Positions 24,060 to 34,510 of a stretch of DNA of 64,000 bases are shown in pieces. How positions within the stretch are numbered: position 1 is the stretch's first letter; each line of letters opens with the position of its first letter. The translations under genes were made by a program, and so were the position numbers. The notes under the pieces were generated by a model that worked only from the letters and a program-made list of their open reading frames with translations, had not been told where the DNA came from and did no database searches. This DNA comes from Petaurus breviceps papuanus (Eukaryota; Chordata; Mammalia; Diprotodontia; Petauridae), in contig JAMXIF010000031.1 in the NCBI GenBank assembly GCA_028583685.1, positions 7,833,849 to 7,897,848 of the forward strand, written 5' to 3'.

Positions 24060-24345
24060 TAAGAAATGTAAAATGTATATATTTCATAACCTAAATGCCA
24101 ACAATAGGGAAATAGTTATATATATTGTTACATTAATACTATAATGCCATTAAAACCAATGAATGAGGAATACAATCAAATCTGGAAAGACTTACTAAAT
24201 AATGTAAAGAGACAGCGAAATAGAGACAGAAGTAAGGAGCTCAGAGGACAAATGAATGAAAATGAATGGGCAAAAAAAGACCCTGATAAAAACTTAGAGT
24301 AATTGGAAAAAATGATGATTCTTCTTGATGAAATTAATTAATTTA
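24060..24345 (+). mobile_element. Possible L1 3' fragment
   Basis: CCAACAATAGGGAAATAGTT, AATGCCATTAAAACCAATGA and CTGGAAAGACTTACTAAATA loosely follow L1 3' end order. No clear tail. Confidence 0.4.
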
Positions 24346-24384
24346 AATATAGTTACTGAGGAAGCTTAATTTGTTGATACAGAA

Positions 24385-24490
24385 TGTAAGTTCCTTGAGG
24401 CATGGATCATTTCATTTTTGTCTTTGCATCCCTGGCCATTATCTAGATCCTAGAACATAATAGGAGCTTAATAAATGCTTGCTGACTATC
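24385..24490 (+). mobile_element. L2 LINE 3' end
   Basis: AATGTAAGTTCCTTGAGGCA, TGTCTTTGCATCCCTGG and GCTTAATAAATGCTTGCTGA. Confidence 0.7.
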
Positions 24491-26235
24491 TGATGTTCAA
24501 TCTTAAAATGTTTAGATGTATTTTCCAAAGTGTGGGCATTTTACATTGTGAAATTCAAGCATTTTAACTCTTACCCATATGATAATGATGGTTACAAACT
24601 GAAGTTTGAAAAACAGGCTGTAGAGTGGTTTATAGAAGTGTCAACAGTGACCCCTAACTGATTGATTTGATAATGGTTATTTCCAATTTGGGGACTTTTA
24701 GTTCCCTGAGCTCTTTCTTCTTTGAACTTTCCCTCCATTGGCACCAATTCACACTTTAGAACTTAGTTATTTCTTAATCACTTCCAGTCTTTCAGTTGTA
24801 AAATAATATTTTTAAAATATCTTTTTTAGTTCCTCTATAAATGTTAAGAAATACTATTTCTCCAGCCTAAAACTCTTTCCATATTTCCAGACTTTTCCCT
24901 TTAGGAAAGTGGGTAGTGTCTTAAAATAAAATAAGGGGGATAATCAAACTTGTTTCTTGTCTATATGGTATGATTGCCTCCTACCATCTGGAAGATTAGT
25001 GTCAGAATCTGCCTAAGAACAGTGTCTGTTCTCTTTTGAAATTCAAGCTTAAGATATTGCTCACAAAAAAAGAACTTTTAAAGGGAAGTGGTCTAAAAAA
25101 GAACTGAGTGATGCCTATTCTGGAATGTTAAACCCAAACTACATTTATAACATATCATTATCTTTTCCTTATTCAATATTCCTATTTTTGTCACCTGAAA
25201 TCTTTTTGGAGCAGAATCATGTAGAAAGGTATGGAGGACTATACCAGTGTGGACATCTCTTTCTCCAAGCTACAAGTCACCTGGACACATAGTAAATAAA
25301 ATTGTTTCCAGAAGACTTGAGTCTTAATCACAAAATACATTATTAGTATTAATTTTTCTTCAGTGCAGTTTAATTTCCAGACAACTATATCTTTGACTTT
25401 TGGGAAGGGGCAAGGTAAAGATACAAATATAAGAAAAAACAAAAATGCATTCCTGACTCTTAGGAAAGTTACAATCTACTTAGAGAATCAAGATTAATAC
25501 AATTGAGCCAAAGACAAATATTTTTAAGAAAGTATATAATTGAGTGCTAAGTTGGTGGTTATTGGCACTATTTACTTTAAGAATAAAGCAAAGAGCCCAG
25601 TTGAAGTTAACTATATAGTCTTTAACTGATCTGTATTGATCAGTTAAGTCTCTGTTAAGATGGGGAAGGAAGCCAGTTCATGGCCCCACTACCCCCTGAG
25701 ACATCCAGAAACACCCAGCTCCACCAGAGATAAAGACTGTCAAGTAATCTACATTCACTGTAGCTTCTGCACAACCACACTGTTAGAAATGGTAGGATAA
25801 CTTCGAATGATGGCAACCTAAAAGAGATGGTTTCCTTTCCCCCATATGCCCTCCATATAGAGAAGAAAATAAGGGTTTCTAAGTATTATCTCCTACCAAG
25901 TATTGGCTGTTTTCCTGCATGGAATGGGGATATTCAATGATTAGGCAGATTGAATTTCTATCCCACTTCTTCCCTTCCTAAAGTATTCCCCATTATTCCT
26001 TTGGAAGGGTGGCTGAAGTGGAATTATGGGCAGTATTGGCCAATTTAACTTTCAAATATTCATTATCTCCACTCCAGCACAGGCAGCTCCCAACTTACGA
26101 TCATCTCTTCTAGGAAAAGAGATATAAGAGCCTGCTATAAGAGTCTCTTGGGTCCACTCATATTGGAAGAGAATCTTCTCTGACCTCTAGTACTAGGGGA
26201 TGAGGATGATGGGGTTCCCATTTTGGTATAACACA
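24491..26235. other. Long stretch with no recognised feature
   Basis: AT-rich, about 1.7 kb, without a long frame or a repeat I can name. It is one of the larger blocks free of young insertions. Confidence 0.4.
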
Positions 26236-26520
26236 ATGCAGAATTTAATCTCCTTGAGAGCAGGTGCTATTTTGGTCTTGGTGTTCCCAGCACCAGTCAT
26301 GATACTTAACATGTTTGTTTTCCATTTTTTGGACCTGATCTGTGATTTCATTGCTAATGCGGATAGATACCTCCTGCAATCTATAGTCTTCAGAGGTACT
26401 GAGAAATTAAAGGATTTACCCAGGGTCACCCAAGTCAGTATGGATCATTGGTAGGACTTGAACCCATGTCTTCCTGACTCTGAGGATAGCTCTGTATCCA
26501 CTATTCTACACTGCCATCCT
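26236..26520 (-). mobile_element. Old SINE of the 'ACCAATGAAATCACAG' type next to an L2 end
   Basis: An L2 3' scrap on the plus strand comes first (26240-26312: TCCTTGAGAGCAGGTGCTAT). The SINE follows antisense from about 26325: ATCTGTGATTTCATTGCTAA, CTGCAATCTATAGTCTTCAG, GATTTACCCAGGGTCACC and GACTTGAACCCATGTCTTCC. Confidence 0.6.
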
Positions 26521-26679
26521 GTGGACTATTTTGCATATTGTAAGTAATTAAGAGATGGATAGGTCAGTGGGTAGCTAAGCCTCTAATGTTATTTCTAAGG
26601 GGAAAGGTCTTCCAAGGGCCAAAAATTGGTTAGAATTCGATTTTTTGAGGATGGAAATAATCTTGAAGTACTACAGAAA

Positions 26680-27055
26680 GACAGGAATACCAAAATGCTG
26701 ATGGTGGAGCTATGAATTATTCCAGCCATTTTTGCAAGAAATTTGGAATTATGTTTAAAAAATAAAGACTAACATGTCCATACCTGTGACTTAGAGACCT
26801 TACTGCCAGGCAAAAGTAAGCATAACCAGAGAAATATGTATAATGTTGTGAAGAAGTACAAGCAAGTTATAGATACATGTATATAATGAAATATTATTAT
26901 CTTGTAAGAAATAATTAAATATAAAGAATTCAGAGAAGCATGGGGAGCCTTACATAAAATGATGCAGAATGAAGTAAACAGAACCAAGAAAAAATGTAAA
27001 TATTGTAAAGGTTAAGAACAATAACACAAAACTAAACTCAAGGAGTCTTATAAGA
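26680..27055 (+). mobile_element. L1 LINE 3' UTR fragment
   Basis: GCTGATGGTGGAGCTATGAA, CAGCCATTTTTGCAAGAAAT, CCATACCTGTGACTTAGAGA and ATGATGCAGAATGAAGTAAA keep L1 3' end order. It is older than the neighbouring copy. Confidence 0.65.
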
Positions 27056-27914
27056 CATTAATCATAAAAAAAGATTTGATAGTTGCTTAAAAACAGAAAA
27101 GTCAATCAATGAAACACACTAAGGCATATAGCAATAGTAACACCACATTTGATAAAGAAAAGACCTCAACTACTGGGATAAAACTCACTATTTGGAAAGT
27201 AGTCTGGCAGAAATAAGGTTTAGACTAAGATCTTGATCTATATATTGTAATAAGCTCCAAATAGATTACATGACCTAGATGTGAAAGGTTATATCATAAT
27301 AAAATGAAATTAGAGAAGCAAGGAAGAAAATCTTTTGCAGCTATGTATATGGGAGACTATGCCAGACATAGGATAGGGAGGACCATAGAAGATAAAATAA
27401 ACAATTTTGATCACATAAAATTTTTAAAAGTTTATGCATAAACAAAATCAATACAGTTAAAATTAGAAGAGAAAGAGATAACTGGGAAAAATCTTTGTAG
27501 CAAATTTCTGCAATAAAGGTCTGCTACATAAAATATACAAATAACTGGTTAAAATCCAGGGTAACCCCAAAGTCTTAGTATACCAATGAAGATAGGAAAT
27601 AATTGGTTTTATGTTGTCACCATTTGAACATTTCCTACTTCTATTCCTACTATATAAGAATGATACCCATTCTCCAGTAGATAGTCAAACAATATAAGCA
27701 AGCAGTTCTCAAAAGAAATCCAAACTGTCAACCTTTATTTTAAAAAATCCTCCAAATTACTAATGATTACAAAAATGTAAATTAAGACAATTCCAAAATT
27801 CTACTATAGATATGCAAAGATAACAAAAAAGGACAATGTTTTTATTTGTTGAAAGAGCCATGGAAAGATAGGTACACTGGTGTACTATTGGTGGGGATAT
27901 GAATTAGTCAAGCC

Positions 27915-28279
27915 CAGGGGTGGGGAACCTGTAGCCTTGAGGCCACATATGGCCTTCTAGTGGCCCTTTCACTAAAGCCAAATTTCACAGAGCAAATCCC
28001 TTTAATAAAAAGATTTGGGGCAGCCAGGTGGCTCAGCGAGTAAGAGCACTGGCTCCAGTGTTGGGATAACCTGGGGATCAAATCCGGGCTCAGATACTTA
28101 GCACCACACCCAGAAATAACTGGCCATGTAACCTTGAGCAAGTTACTTAACCCCTATTGCTTAAAAAAAAAATTTAAAAAAAAAGATTTGTCCTGTAAAA
28201 CTTGGACTCAGTCAAAAGGCTGCACCCAAGGACCTAGAAGGCCACATATGGCCTCAAGGTCACAGGTTCCTCAGACCAG
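27915..28279. mobile_element. Palindromic hAT-type MITE carrying a SINE in its loop
   Basis: The left arm starts CAGGGGTGGGGAACCTG and runs through TTGAGGCCACATATGGCC. The right arm carries GGCCACATATGGCCTCAAGG and ends with CAGGTTCCTCAGACCAG. The arms are inverted copies, so without the SINE the element would be a near-perfect hairpin of about 200 bp. It is flanked by 8-bp duplications GTCAAGCC (27907-27914) and GTCTAGCC (28280-28287), one mismatch apart, as expected for hAT. It sits inside L1 sequence that reads on across the site. Confidence 0.82.
28017..28180 (+). mobile_element. WSINE1-like tRNA-derived SINE
   Basis: It starts GGGGCAGCCAGGTGGCTCAG, then AGTAAGAGCACTGGCTCC, GTTACTTAACCCCTATTGCT and an A-rich tail. 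It is flanked by AAAAGATTT (28008-28016 and 28181-28189). It lies in the centre of the palindromic MITE. Confidence 0.88.
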
Positions 28280-28869
28280 GTCTAGCCATTCTGAAAAGCA
28301 GTTTGGAGCCATGTCCTCCCAAGTTACTAAACTATATATAGTTTTTGACTGAGTGATACCATTAGTAGGCCTATACTTTAGAATTCAAAGAAAGAAGAAA
28401 AGAATTCATCCATACAAAAATATTTATAGCAACTCTTTTTGTTGAAGCAAAGAACTGGAAACAAAGGGGATGCCCTGAATATATGGTATATGAATGTAAT
28501 GGAATACTATTGTACCATAAAGATTATGAGAGGGAGTGTTTCAGAGAAACCTAGGAAGACTTGCATGAACTGACACTTAGTGAATGAAAAGAATAAGAAA
28601 AATATTTTATAAAATAACAACACTGTAAATAAAGGCAAATTTGAAGGATTTAAGAACTCTGACCAATGCAATGACTAACCATCCCTCCAAAGGAACCATA
28701 ATTGCTTCTCAGGATATTATGAATTCCACCCCTAGGACCTCTTTCTTTCTATTAACAATGAGTTCTTCCCAAAACCTATATTTAAAAAAGCACCCATGAC
28801 AGTCATGTATGTTCCCTTCACACCTGAACCCAACTTTCCAGACTACTTCTGAGCTTCATCTCCCCATTC

Positions 28870-29015
28870 CCATCAGTTCCTTCTATGTGTGGCCTTTCTC
28901 CATTAAAATGCAAATTCCTTGAGGGCAAGGGCTTTCTTTCTTTTGCTCATATGTATATTCTTAGCACTTATCACAATGTTTGGGACATAACAAGCACTTA
29001 ATAAATGCTCTATCC
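28870..29015 (+). mobile_element. L2 LINE 3' end
   Basis: CAAATTCCTTGAGGGCAAGG and AACAAGCACTTAATAAATGC. Confidence 0.72.
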
Positions 29016-30379
29016 ATCTATATCTTGACTATGTTGTTTAATGAGTATTTTATTTTCTTTTCTTTATTGGGTGGGAAGGGAAAGAACTAAACAAAGAGAG
29101 AAGCCAGTGATAGTGTTGCCAAAAAAAAGGAAAGTTTTTAGAGCATTTTTTTTAAATGAACAGAAGAGAACAAAAGGAAATTCCAAAGAAAAGGAAGCAA
29201 GACAGCTTTGAAATTAATATATTGAATTTAGTATTTCTTAAAAAGAAGCATATAAGAGATTCATTATTTCACATATAATCCTTTTTCTGTTCTACTTCAT
29301 GTAATCTGGTTTCCTAGCCAAGTCTGAGGCATTTTGCATGAGATTCTCTGAATTGGCCGAGAATATCCTGATGTGATGCTTTCTTCCTGAATTAGGGCTA
29401 CAATTGGTGTGAGAGCTTTGGCAAGAACAGCCATTCTTCCAGAGAGGACAGAAATGTTACCAGATACTCTTGGGAACTAATTCCTGACAAGACAGGACAG
29501 ACTGAGTGCTGCAGATGTTTAGAGGAAGTCAATTCTTTAACATGTCCCTGATTTCCAACTTCCCTTTTTAGGGACACTTCAGGGAATTTCCCCTTGAGTG
29601 AAACTAGGACCTCTATTTTGATTGAGTTAAGATCATATTTCATTCCCAACTAAAGAGTTTATTTATTCTTCTGTATTTTCTGATATCTGCTAATCTGTAT
29701 AACCTCTCCAATTTATTATATTTGCTATCTGTTTAGATAAATGGTTATACTAACTATTCAATATTTGTGATGATCTTTTGTGTAACCAGAATTTGGTGGG
29801 AAGAAGTTAAATCTTTGAATGTAAAGCTGAGCATAACCTTCTTCCCTTTAAGTTATAATGACTATGGAATGGCTTTTTTTTTTTAACTTATTGTATCCCT
29901 AAACCAGTAATATTAAGGGAAGCATGTAGAAATAATTCCAGTCTGATGCCCTTAGAGTCTAGAAGAAAGAGCATTCAGATTAGCAGTTTACTTGCCCCTA
30001 AGCTATCATGTTGGTTTTCCTCTCTGCAGGGGCAGTCCAACCCTCAGATAGCATCTATCAATGCCTTCCATGAACTTCATTTAGGCAACCCATGTGAATA
30101 TACATAACTTAGACTGGCACAGAATACATCTTTCATTTGTATATAGAAGTGCTGTCTTTTTTGCTTTTCCCAATGTTCATTATATAAAAATAAAATGCAA
30201 TAAGTAAAATAAAAATTAGAACCAAATTTGGCTCCAAAAAAAGAACTGAGAAAATATAATATTTCACATAATATAAGAAGACTAAGTTGATGCTTTGGTT
30301 GGTTTAGTTGAATTACTTTTTTTCTCTTTTCTACTTGAGTCTTTATTTCAAATAATGCCTTATTTAGAAATGGAGGTGT
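29016..30379. other. No recognised feature
   Basis: AT-rich, about 1.36 kb. Frames on the minus strand (29398-29649 and 30077-30442) show no family likeness; the second runs into the SINE that follows. Confidence 0.4.
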
Positions 30380-30535
30380 GGGGTGGTTAGGAGGTACAGT
30401 GAATAGAGCGCTGTCCCTGGAGTGAGGAGGACCTGAGTTCAAATCCAGCCTCAGTCACATAACACAAAAAACTAGGCATGTGACCTCGGGCAAGTCACTT
30501 ATCCCCGATTGTCCTACCTTTCCCCCTCCAAAAAG
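30380..30535 (+). mobile_element. tRNA-derived short SINE with GAAA-expanded tail
   Basis: Starting GGGGTGGTTAGGAGGTACAG, with AGGAGGACCTGAGTTCAAAT and CAAGTCACTTATCCCCGATT. It ends in CCCCTCCAAAAAGG, after which its A-rich tail has become a GAAA array. Confidence 0.82.
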
Positions 30536-30537
30536 GA

Positions 30538-30609
<72 letters not shown>

Positions 30610-30724
30610 ANNNNNNNNNNNNNNNNNNNNNNNNNNNNNNNNNNNNNNNNNNNNNNNNNNNNNNNNNNNNNNNNNNNNNNNNNNNNNNNNNNNNNNNNNN
30701 NNNNNNNNNNCCCTCCAAAAAGCA

Positions 30725-30819
<95 letters not shown>

Positions 30820-30892
30820 GAAGGAAGGAAGGAAGGAAGGAAGGAAGGAAGGAAGGAAGGAAGGAAGGAAGGAAGGAAGGAAGGAAGGAAGA
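30536..30892. repeat. (GAAA)n and (GGAA)n arrays broken by an assembly gap
   Basis: GAAA units run from about 30536 to 30610 and again from about 30724 to 30818. GGAA units follow to about 30890. Exactly 100 Ns lie between the first two arrays. The frames through it are repeat translations. Confidence 0.95.
30611..30710. other. Assembly gap of 100 N
   Basis: The round number suggests a gap of unknown real length. The sequence just right of it (CCCTCCAAAAAGCAAAGAAA) repeats the SINE end just left of the first array (CCCTCCAAAAAGGAAAGAAA). Confidence 0.99.
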
Positions 30893-31704
30893 AATGAAGG
30901 TGAATCTGAAAAAAAGCTTTTATCTTTTCTTTTTTCTTTTTCTAAAGAAACCAACTTTAGGAATACCAGTTTCTCTTTGGTTGGGAGCTTACCCATATGA
31001 CTAGATTCCCACCTCTATCCCCAATACACATATTTAAATCTGGGGCTTACAACTCTGTTACTTGAATGCTTTATCTATCTATATCCACTTGGGAATGTTT
31101 CTGTGAATATAACTGTTCTAGTTGGATTCCCTTCCCGCTATCTACCTCACCTAATCATTTGGTGATTATCCTATTCCCTAAAGGGCTGGGGCTCAGATGT
31201 CTGAAGTTTGTTTTTGTGTTATTGTCAGGTGTCCCTAGATATGAAAAGCAGTTTTTCAGAAAGTCTTTGTGCCAATTTGCATATTTTAATCAATCTTTGC
31301 TCCCTTTGATATATTTTATATCAGAATTGGACATTATTAAAGTTTGAGGATCCCAACAAATTATAATTTTAACAATACAGTTTCACACAATGTATCTCAT
31401 TGAAAGGAAGTTAACATTTATAAAAGTACACTTCTCCTGATCAGACTGTTTTAATCAAGCTTCTTTTTTATTTAACTTAATTGAATTTAACAAATGTTTA
31501 TTGAGTGCCTACTCTGTACACGCCACTGTTCTAGGACTAAATTCAACTTCCTTCACAGAACAAATATCTTAGCTATTAACTGTACGTAAAAATATGATAT
31601 TCAGGAACAAACAAAAGAAATGTCGGTTCTTCTGGGAACAATTCATTAGTGATTTTGAAAGTGGATGTGGTAGATGAAGTTTCCAGAAACTAATAAATTT
31701 GCAG
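30893..31704. other. No recognised gene; short old repeat scrap
   Basis: A piece near 31485-31540 (ACAAATGTTTATTGAGTGCC) resembles the head of the ancient repeat of 14503. The rest is unrecognised. Confidence 0.35.
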
Positions 31705-32431
31705 TTTCACAAAATCATAAACTCTCAGAGTTAAAAGGGCCTTTTAGCCCAACCCAGTTTTGGACAAGAATCCTCTCTTGAACTAACTTAAATGGTCACC
31801 AACTATTTGTTTAAAGAATTCATTACCTCTTAAGGAGGTCTATTCTATTTTGGATAGGTCTAATAGGAAGTTTTTCCTGACATCCAACCTAAACTTGCAT
31901 CTTTGTAACTACTATCCCTTGCTGAATTTGTAGCCTAAAGTCTAGCAGAATAAGCTGAATTCTTCTTTCATACAATTCATACAATTCGCCTTTCATTTAC
32001 ACTTGGAGAAAATGATCATGTTGACTCTAAGTCTTCTCTTTCCTCAGTTAAACATGCCCATTTCCTTCAACCAATTTGCATATGGAATGACCTTGTAGCC
32101 TTCTGTCCTGCGGTTGTCCTCCTCTGGACATTCTGAATGTCTTCTCTGAACTGTGAACCCCAGAACTAAATGTTACCTCTCAGTTGTGGTCTGACCAGAG
32201 CAGAGTAGAGCAGGGTCGCTACCAATTTATTCCCAGACTCAGTCTAAGATTGCATCAGCTTTCTTGAATTCTATAATCCATTGCAGACTCACATATAGTG
32301 AGATTTCAGTGAAATGCTCAGATCTCTTTCAGCTGAACTACTATCTAGTCACTCTTTTCCTATTTTGTAAAGCTGAGTTTTGGAACCCAAGAAGAGTGAG
32401 AGACTAAAACGTTATTTTTTTTCTTTTTCAA

Positions 32432-32575
32432 TCAAACCTGTGATTTCATTTGTGTAGTAAGCTCACAATGAATGTCCTCTGCCAATAAAGATCAACACCT
32501 CTGCAATTTATAGTCTTAGAAAGCTGCCTGAGAACATGAAGACAAGTGGTTTATGCAGGTCATACAGTTTTTCAT
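32432..32575 (-). mobile_element. Old SINE of the 'ACCAATGAAATCACAG' type, antisense
   Basis: ACCTGTGATTTCATTTGTGT, CCTCTGCCAATAAAGATCAA, GCAATTTATAGTCTTAGAAA and TTTATGCAGGTCATACAG. It sits between the two halves of the CR1/L3 copy. Confidence 0.6.
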
Positions 32576-32722
32576 TTATCCCTATTAAATTTTATCTTAG
32601 GTTTAGTCCAGTGTTTTAGCCTGTCAACACCTTTCTGAATTCTGACTGTCATCCAGGGTGTTAGCCATGAATGGTTCCTTGTCTTGTGTCATCTACAATT
32701 GTGGTAAGTATATCCTCTATTC

Positions 32723-33493
32723 CTTGGAAGGGACGTGGGAAAATTGGGACACTAATGCCCTGGTGGTGGAGTTTTGAACTGATCCAACCATTCTGGAGAG
32801 CACTTTGGAACTGTGCCCAAAGGGCAATCAAACTTTGATCCAGAAATATGCTACTAGGTCTGTATCCCTAAGAAATTAAAAAGAAAAATAAGACCTATTT
32901 GTACAAAAATATATATAGTAGTTCTTTTTGTGGTGACAAAGAATTGGAACTGAGGTGATGCTCATCAACTGGGGAAGGGCTGAATAAGTTGTAGCATATG
33001 CATGTAATGGAATGCTATTGTGCTATAAGAAATGACAAGCAGGTGGATTTCAGAAAAACCTGAAAAGACTTATATGAACTGTGAAGTGAACAGAACCAGG
33101 AAAACATAGTAACAGCAACACTGTATGATGGTCAACTATAAAAGACTTAGTTATTCTCAGCAATAAACTGATCCAAGACAATTCCAAAGGACTCATAATA
33201 AAAAATGCTATCTACATCCAGAGAAAGAACTGATGGAGTCTCAATGCTGATCAAAGCAGTCTATTTTCACTTTCCTTTTTTTTCTTTTGGTCTGTCTCTG
33301 CTTTAACAACATGACTAATATGGAAAGATGTTTTACCTGATTGCACATATATAACCTATATCAAATTGCTTACTACCTTGGGCAGGGGAAGGTGAGGGAG
33401 GAAAAGAGAAAATTTGGAACTTAAAATTTTTTTAAATGAATGTTAAAATTTGTCTTTTTTACATGTAATTGGAAAAAATGAAACACTATTAAG
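32723..33493 (+). mobile_element. L1 LINE 3' end, with target-site duplication
   Basis: GTGGGAAAATTGGGACACTA, TTGAACTGATCCAACCATTC, AATGTAATGGAATGCTATTG, ATCCAAGACAATTCCAAAGG and TGACTAATATGGAAAGATG lead to TACATGTAATTGGAAAAAAT. It is flanked by AGTATATCCTCTATTC (32707-32722) and AGTATATCATCTATTC (33494-33509). The end matches the marsupial L1 3' UTR. Confidence 0.88.
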
Positions 33494-33543
33494 AGTATAT
33501 CATCTATTCTTTGACCCAAGTCATTAATAAAAATAGCACAGGA

Positions 33544-33848
33544 CTGGGGCGGCCATGTAGCACAGCAAATAAAAGCACCAGCTCCAGTGTCACGATGACC
33601 TGGAGATTGAATCCCAGGCTCAGACACTTAGCACCCACCCAGAAACACCTGGCCATATAACCTTGATCAAGTTACTTAACCCCAATTGCTTAGGGGTGAC
33701 CAGGTGGCTCAGCGAGTAAGAGCACCGGCTCCAGTGTTGGGATGACCTGGATCAAATCTGGGCTCAGACACTCAGCACCACACCCAGAAATAACTGGCCA
33801 TATAACCTTGAGCAAGTTACTTAACCCCAATTGCTTAAAAAAAAAAAA
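33544..33848 (+). mobile_element. Head-to-tail dimer of WSINE1-like SINEs
   Basis: The first monomer starts GGGGCGGCCATGTAGCACAG and ends CTTAACCCCAATTGCTTAG at about 33693. The second starts GGGTGACCAGGTGGCTCAG with no A-tail between them, and ends in a 13-bp A run. A single pair of direct repeats AGCACAGGA flanks the whole (33535-33543 and 33849-33857). The monomers differ in places (CACCCACCCAG against CACCACACCCAG), so they come from different sub-types. Confidence 0.85.
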
Positions 33849-34089
33849 AGCACAGGACCACACACAATGATCAGTAGGCCTCACCACTGAAAACCTCTTT
33901 CCCAGCTGACACTGAACCTTTAACATTCACTCTTCAAATTTACATAATTATACTGTTCTCTAGTCTACATTTCTCCATCTTTCTCACAAAAATAGCAGGA
34001 GAAACCCTATTAAGTGCTTTGCTAAAATGTAGGTAAACTCTATAGCACTCTCCTAATAGAAAAAGAAAGAAGAGAAAGTTGAGAGAGCT

Positions 34090-34335
34090 TTTAGAGAAAG
34101 AGCACTGGATATAGAATCAGGAAGACCTGAGTTCAAATGTGACCAAAGTCATTTATTATCTGTGTGACCCTGGGCAAGTCTATTAACCTCCATTTCAGTT
34201 TCTTCATCTTTAAAAATGGAGATGATAATAATTGCCCCTATCTCCTAGGATTGTTGTGAGAAACAAGTGAGACAATATTTGTAAAGGGCTTTGCAAAACT
34301 TAAAGGGCTATAGAAATGGTTGCTATGGTTCTTTT
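34090..34335 (+). mobile_element. MIR/MIR3-type SINE
   Basis: AGAGAAAGAGCACTGGATAT, GTGTGACCCTGGGCAAGTCT, ATTGTTGTGAGAAACAAGTG and GGGCTTTGCAAAACTTAAAG. Confidence 0.75.
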
Positions 34336-34510
34336 AAAGTATTTTACATACATTGTCTCACTTTAGCCTCATAACAACCTGGTAAAGTGATTATTATTGA
34401 TTATCTCCATTCTATAGATAAGGAAACTGAGACTTCAGAGAGGTTAAAAGACTTGCCTGTGGGTCATCTAATTAGTGATTACCAAATTCAACACTCTATG
34501 CCACAAAGCC
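34336..34510 (-). mobile_element. MIR-type SINE, antisense
   Basis: ATTGTCTCACTTTAGCCTCA, GATAAGGAAACTGAGACTTC and AAAAGACTTGCCTGTGGGTC. It abuts the preceding MIR copy in opposite orientation. Confidence 0.65.

Larger units (their letters stand above)
27060..28690 (+). mobile_element. L1 LINE, ORF2 C-terminus and 3' UTR
   Basis: The ORF2 C-terminal part is seen in CTATTTGGAAAGTAGTCTGG, AACAATTTTGATCACATAAA and AAGTTTATGCATAAACAAAA. The 3' UTR follows with TACACTGGTGTACTATTGGT, CCATTCTGAAAAGCAGTTTG, AATGTAATGGAATACTATTG and ACTTGCATGAACTGACAC. It is interrupted by a hAT MITE at 27915-28279. The frame is broken throughout. Confidence 0.85.
31705..34060 (-). mobile_element. CR1/L3-type LINE, antisense, interrupted three times
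   Basis: The order runs AAATCATAAACTCTCAGAGT, GAAGTTTTTCCTGACATCCA, CCTCCTCTGGACATTCTGAA, TGTGGTCTGACCAGAGCAGA, TTATCCCTATTAAATTTTAT, AGTCATTAATAAAAATAGCA and AGTGCTTTGCTAAAATGTAG. These segments read colinearly across an old SINE (32432-32575), an L1 3' end (32723-33493) and a SINE dimer (33544-33848). The original fragment would be about 1.1 kb. CR1/L3 LINEs are very old in mammals; no frame survives. Confidence 0.8.

Noticed and set aside
30480-31004. Lys/Arg/Glu-rich frames across the gap
   Set aside because: Translations of GAAA and GGAA arrays; they also cross 100 Ns.
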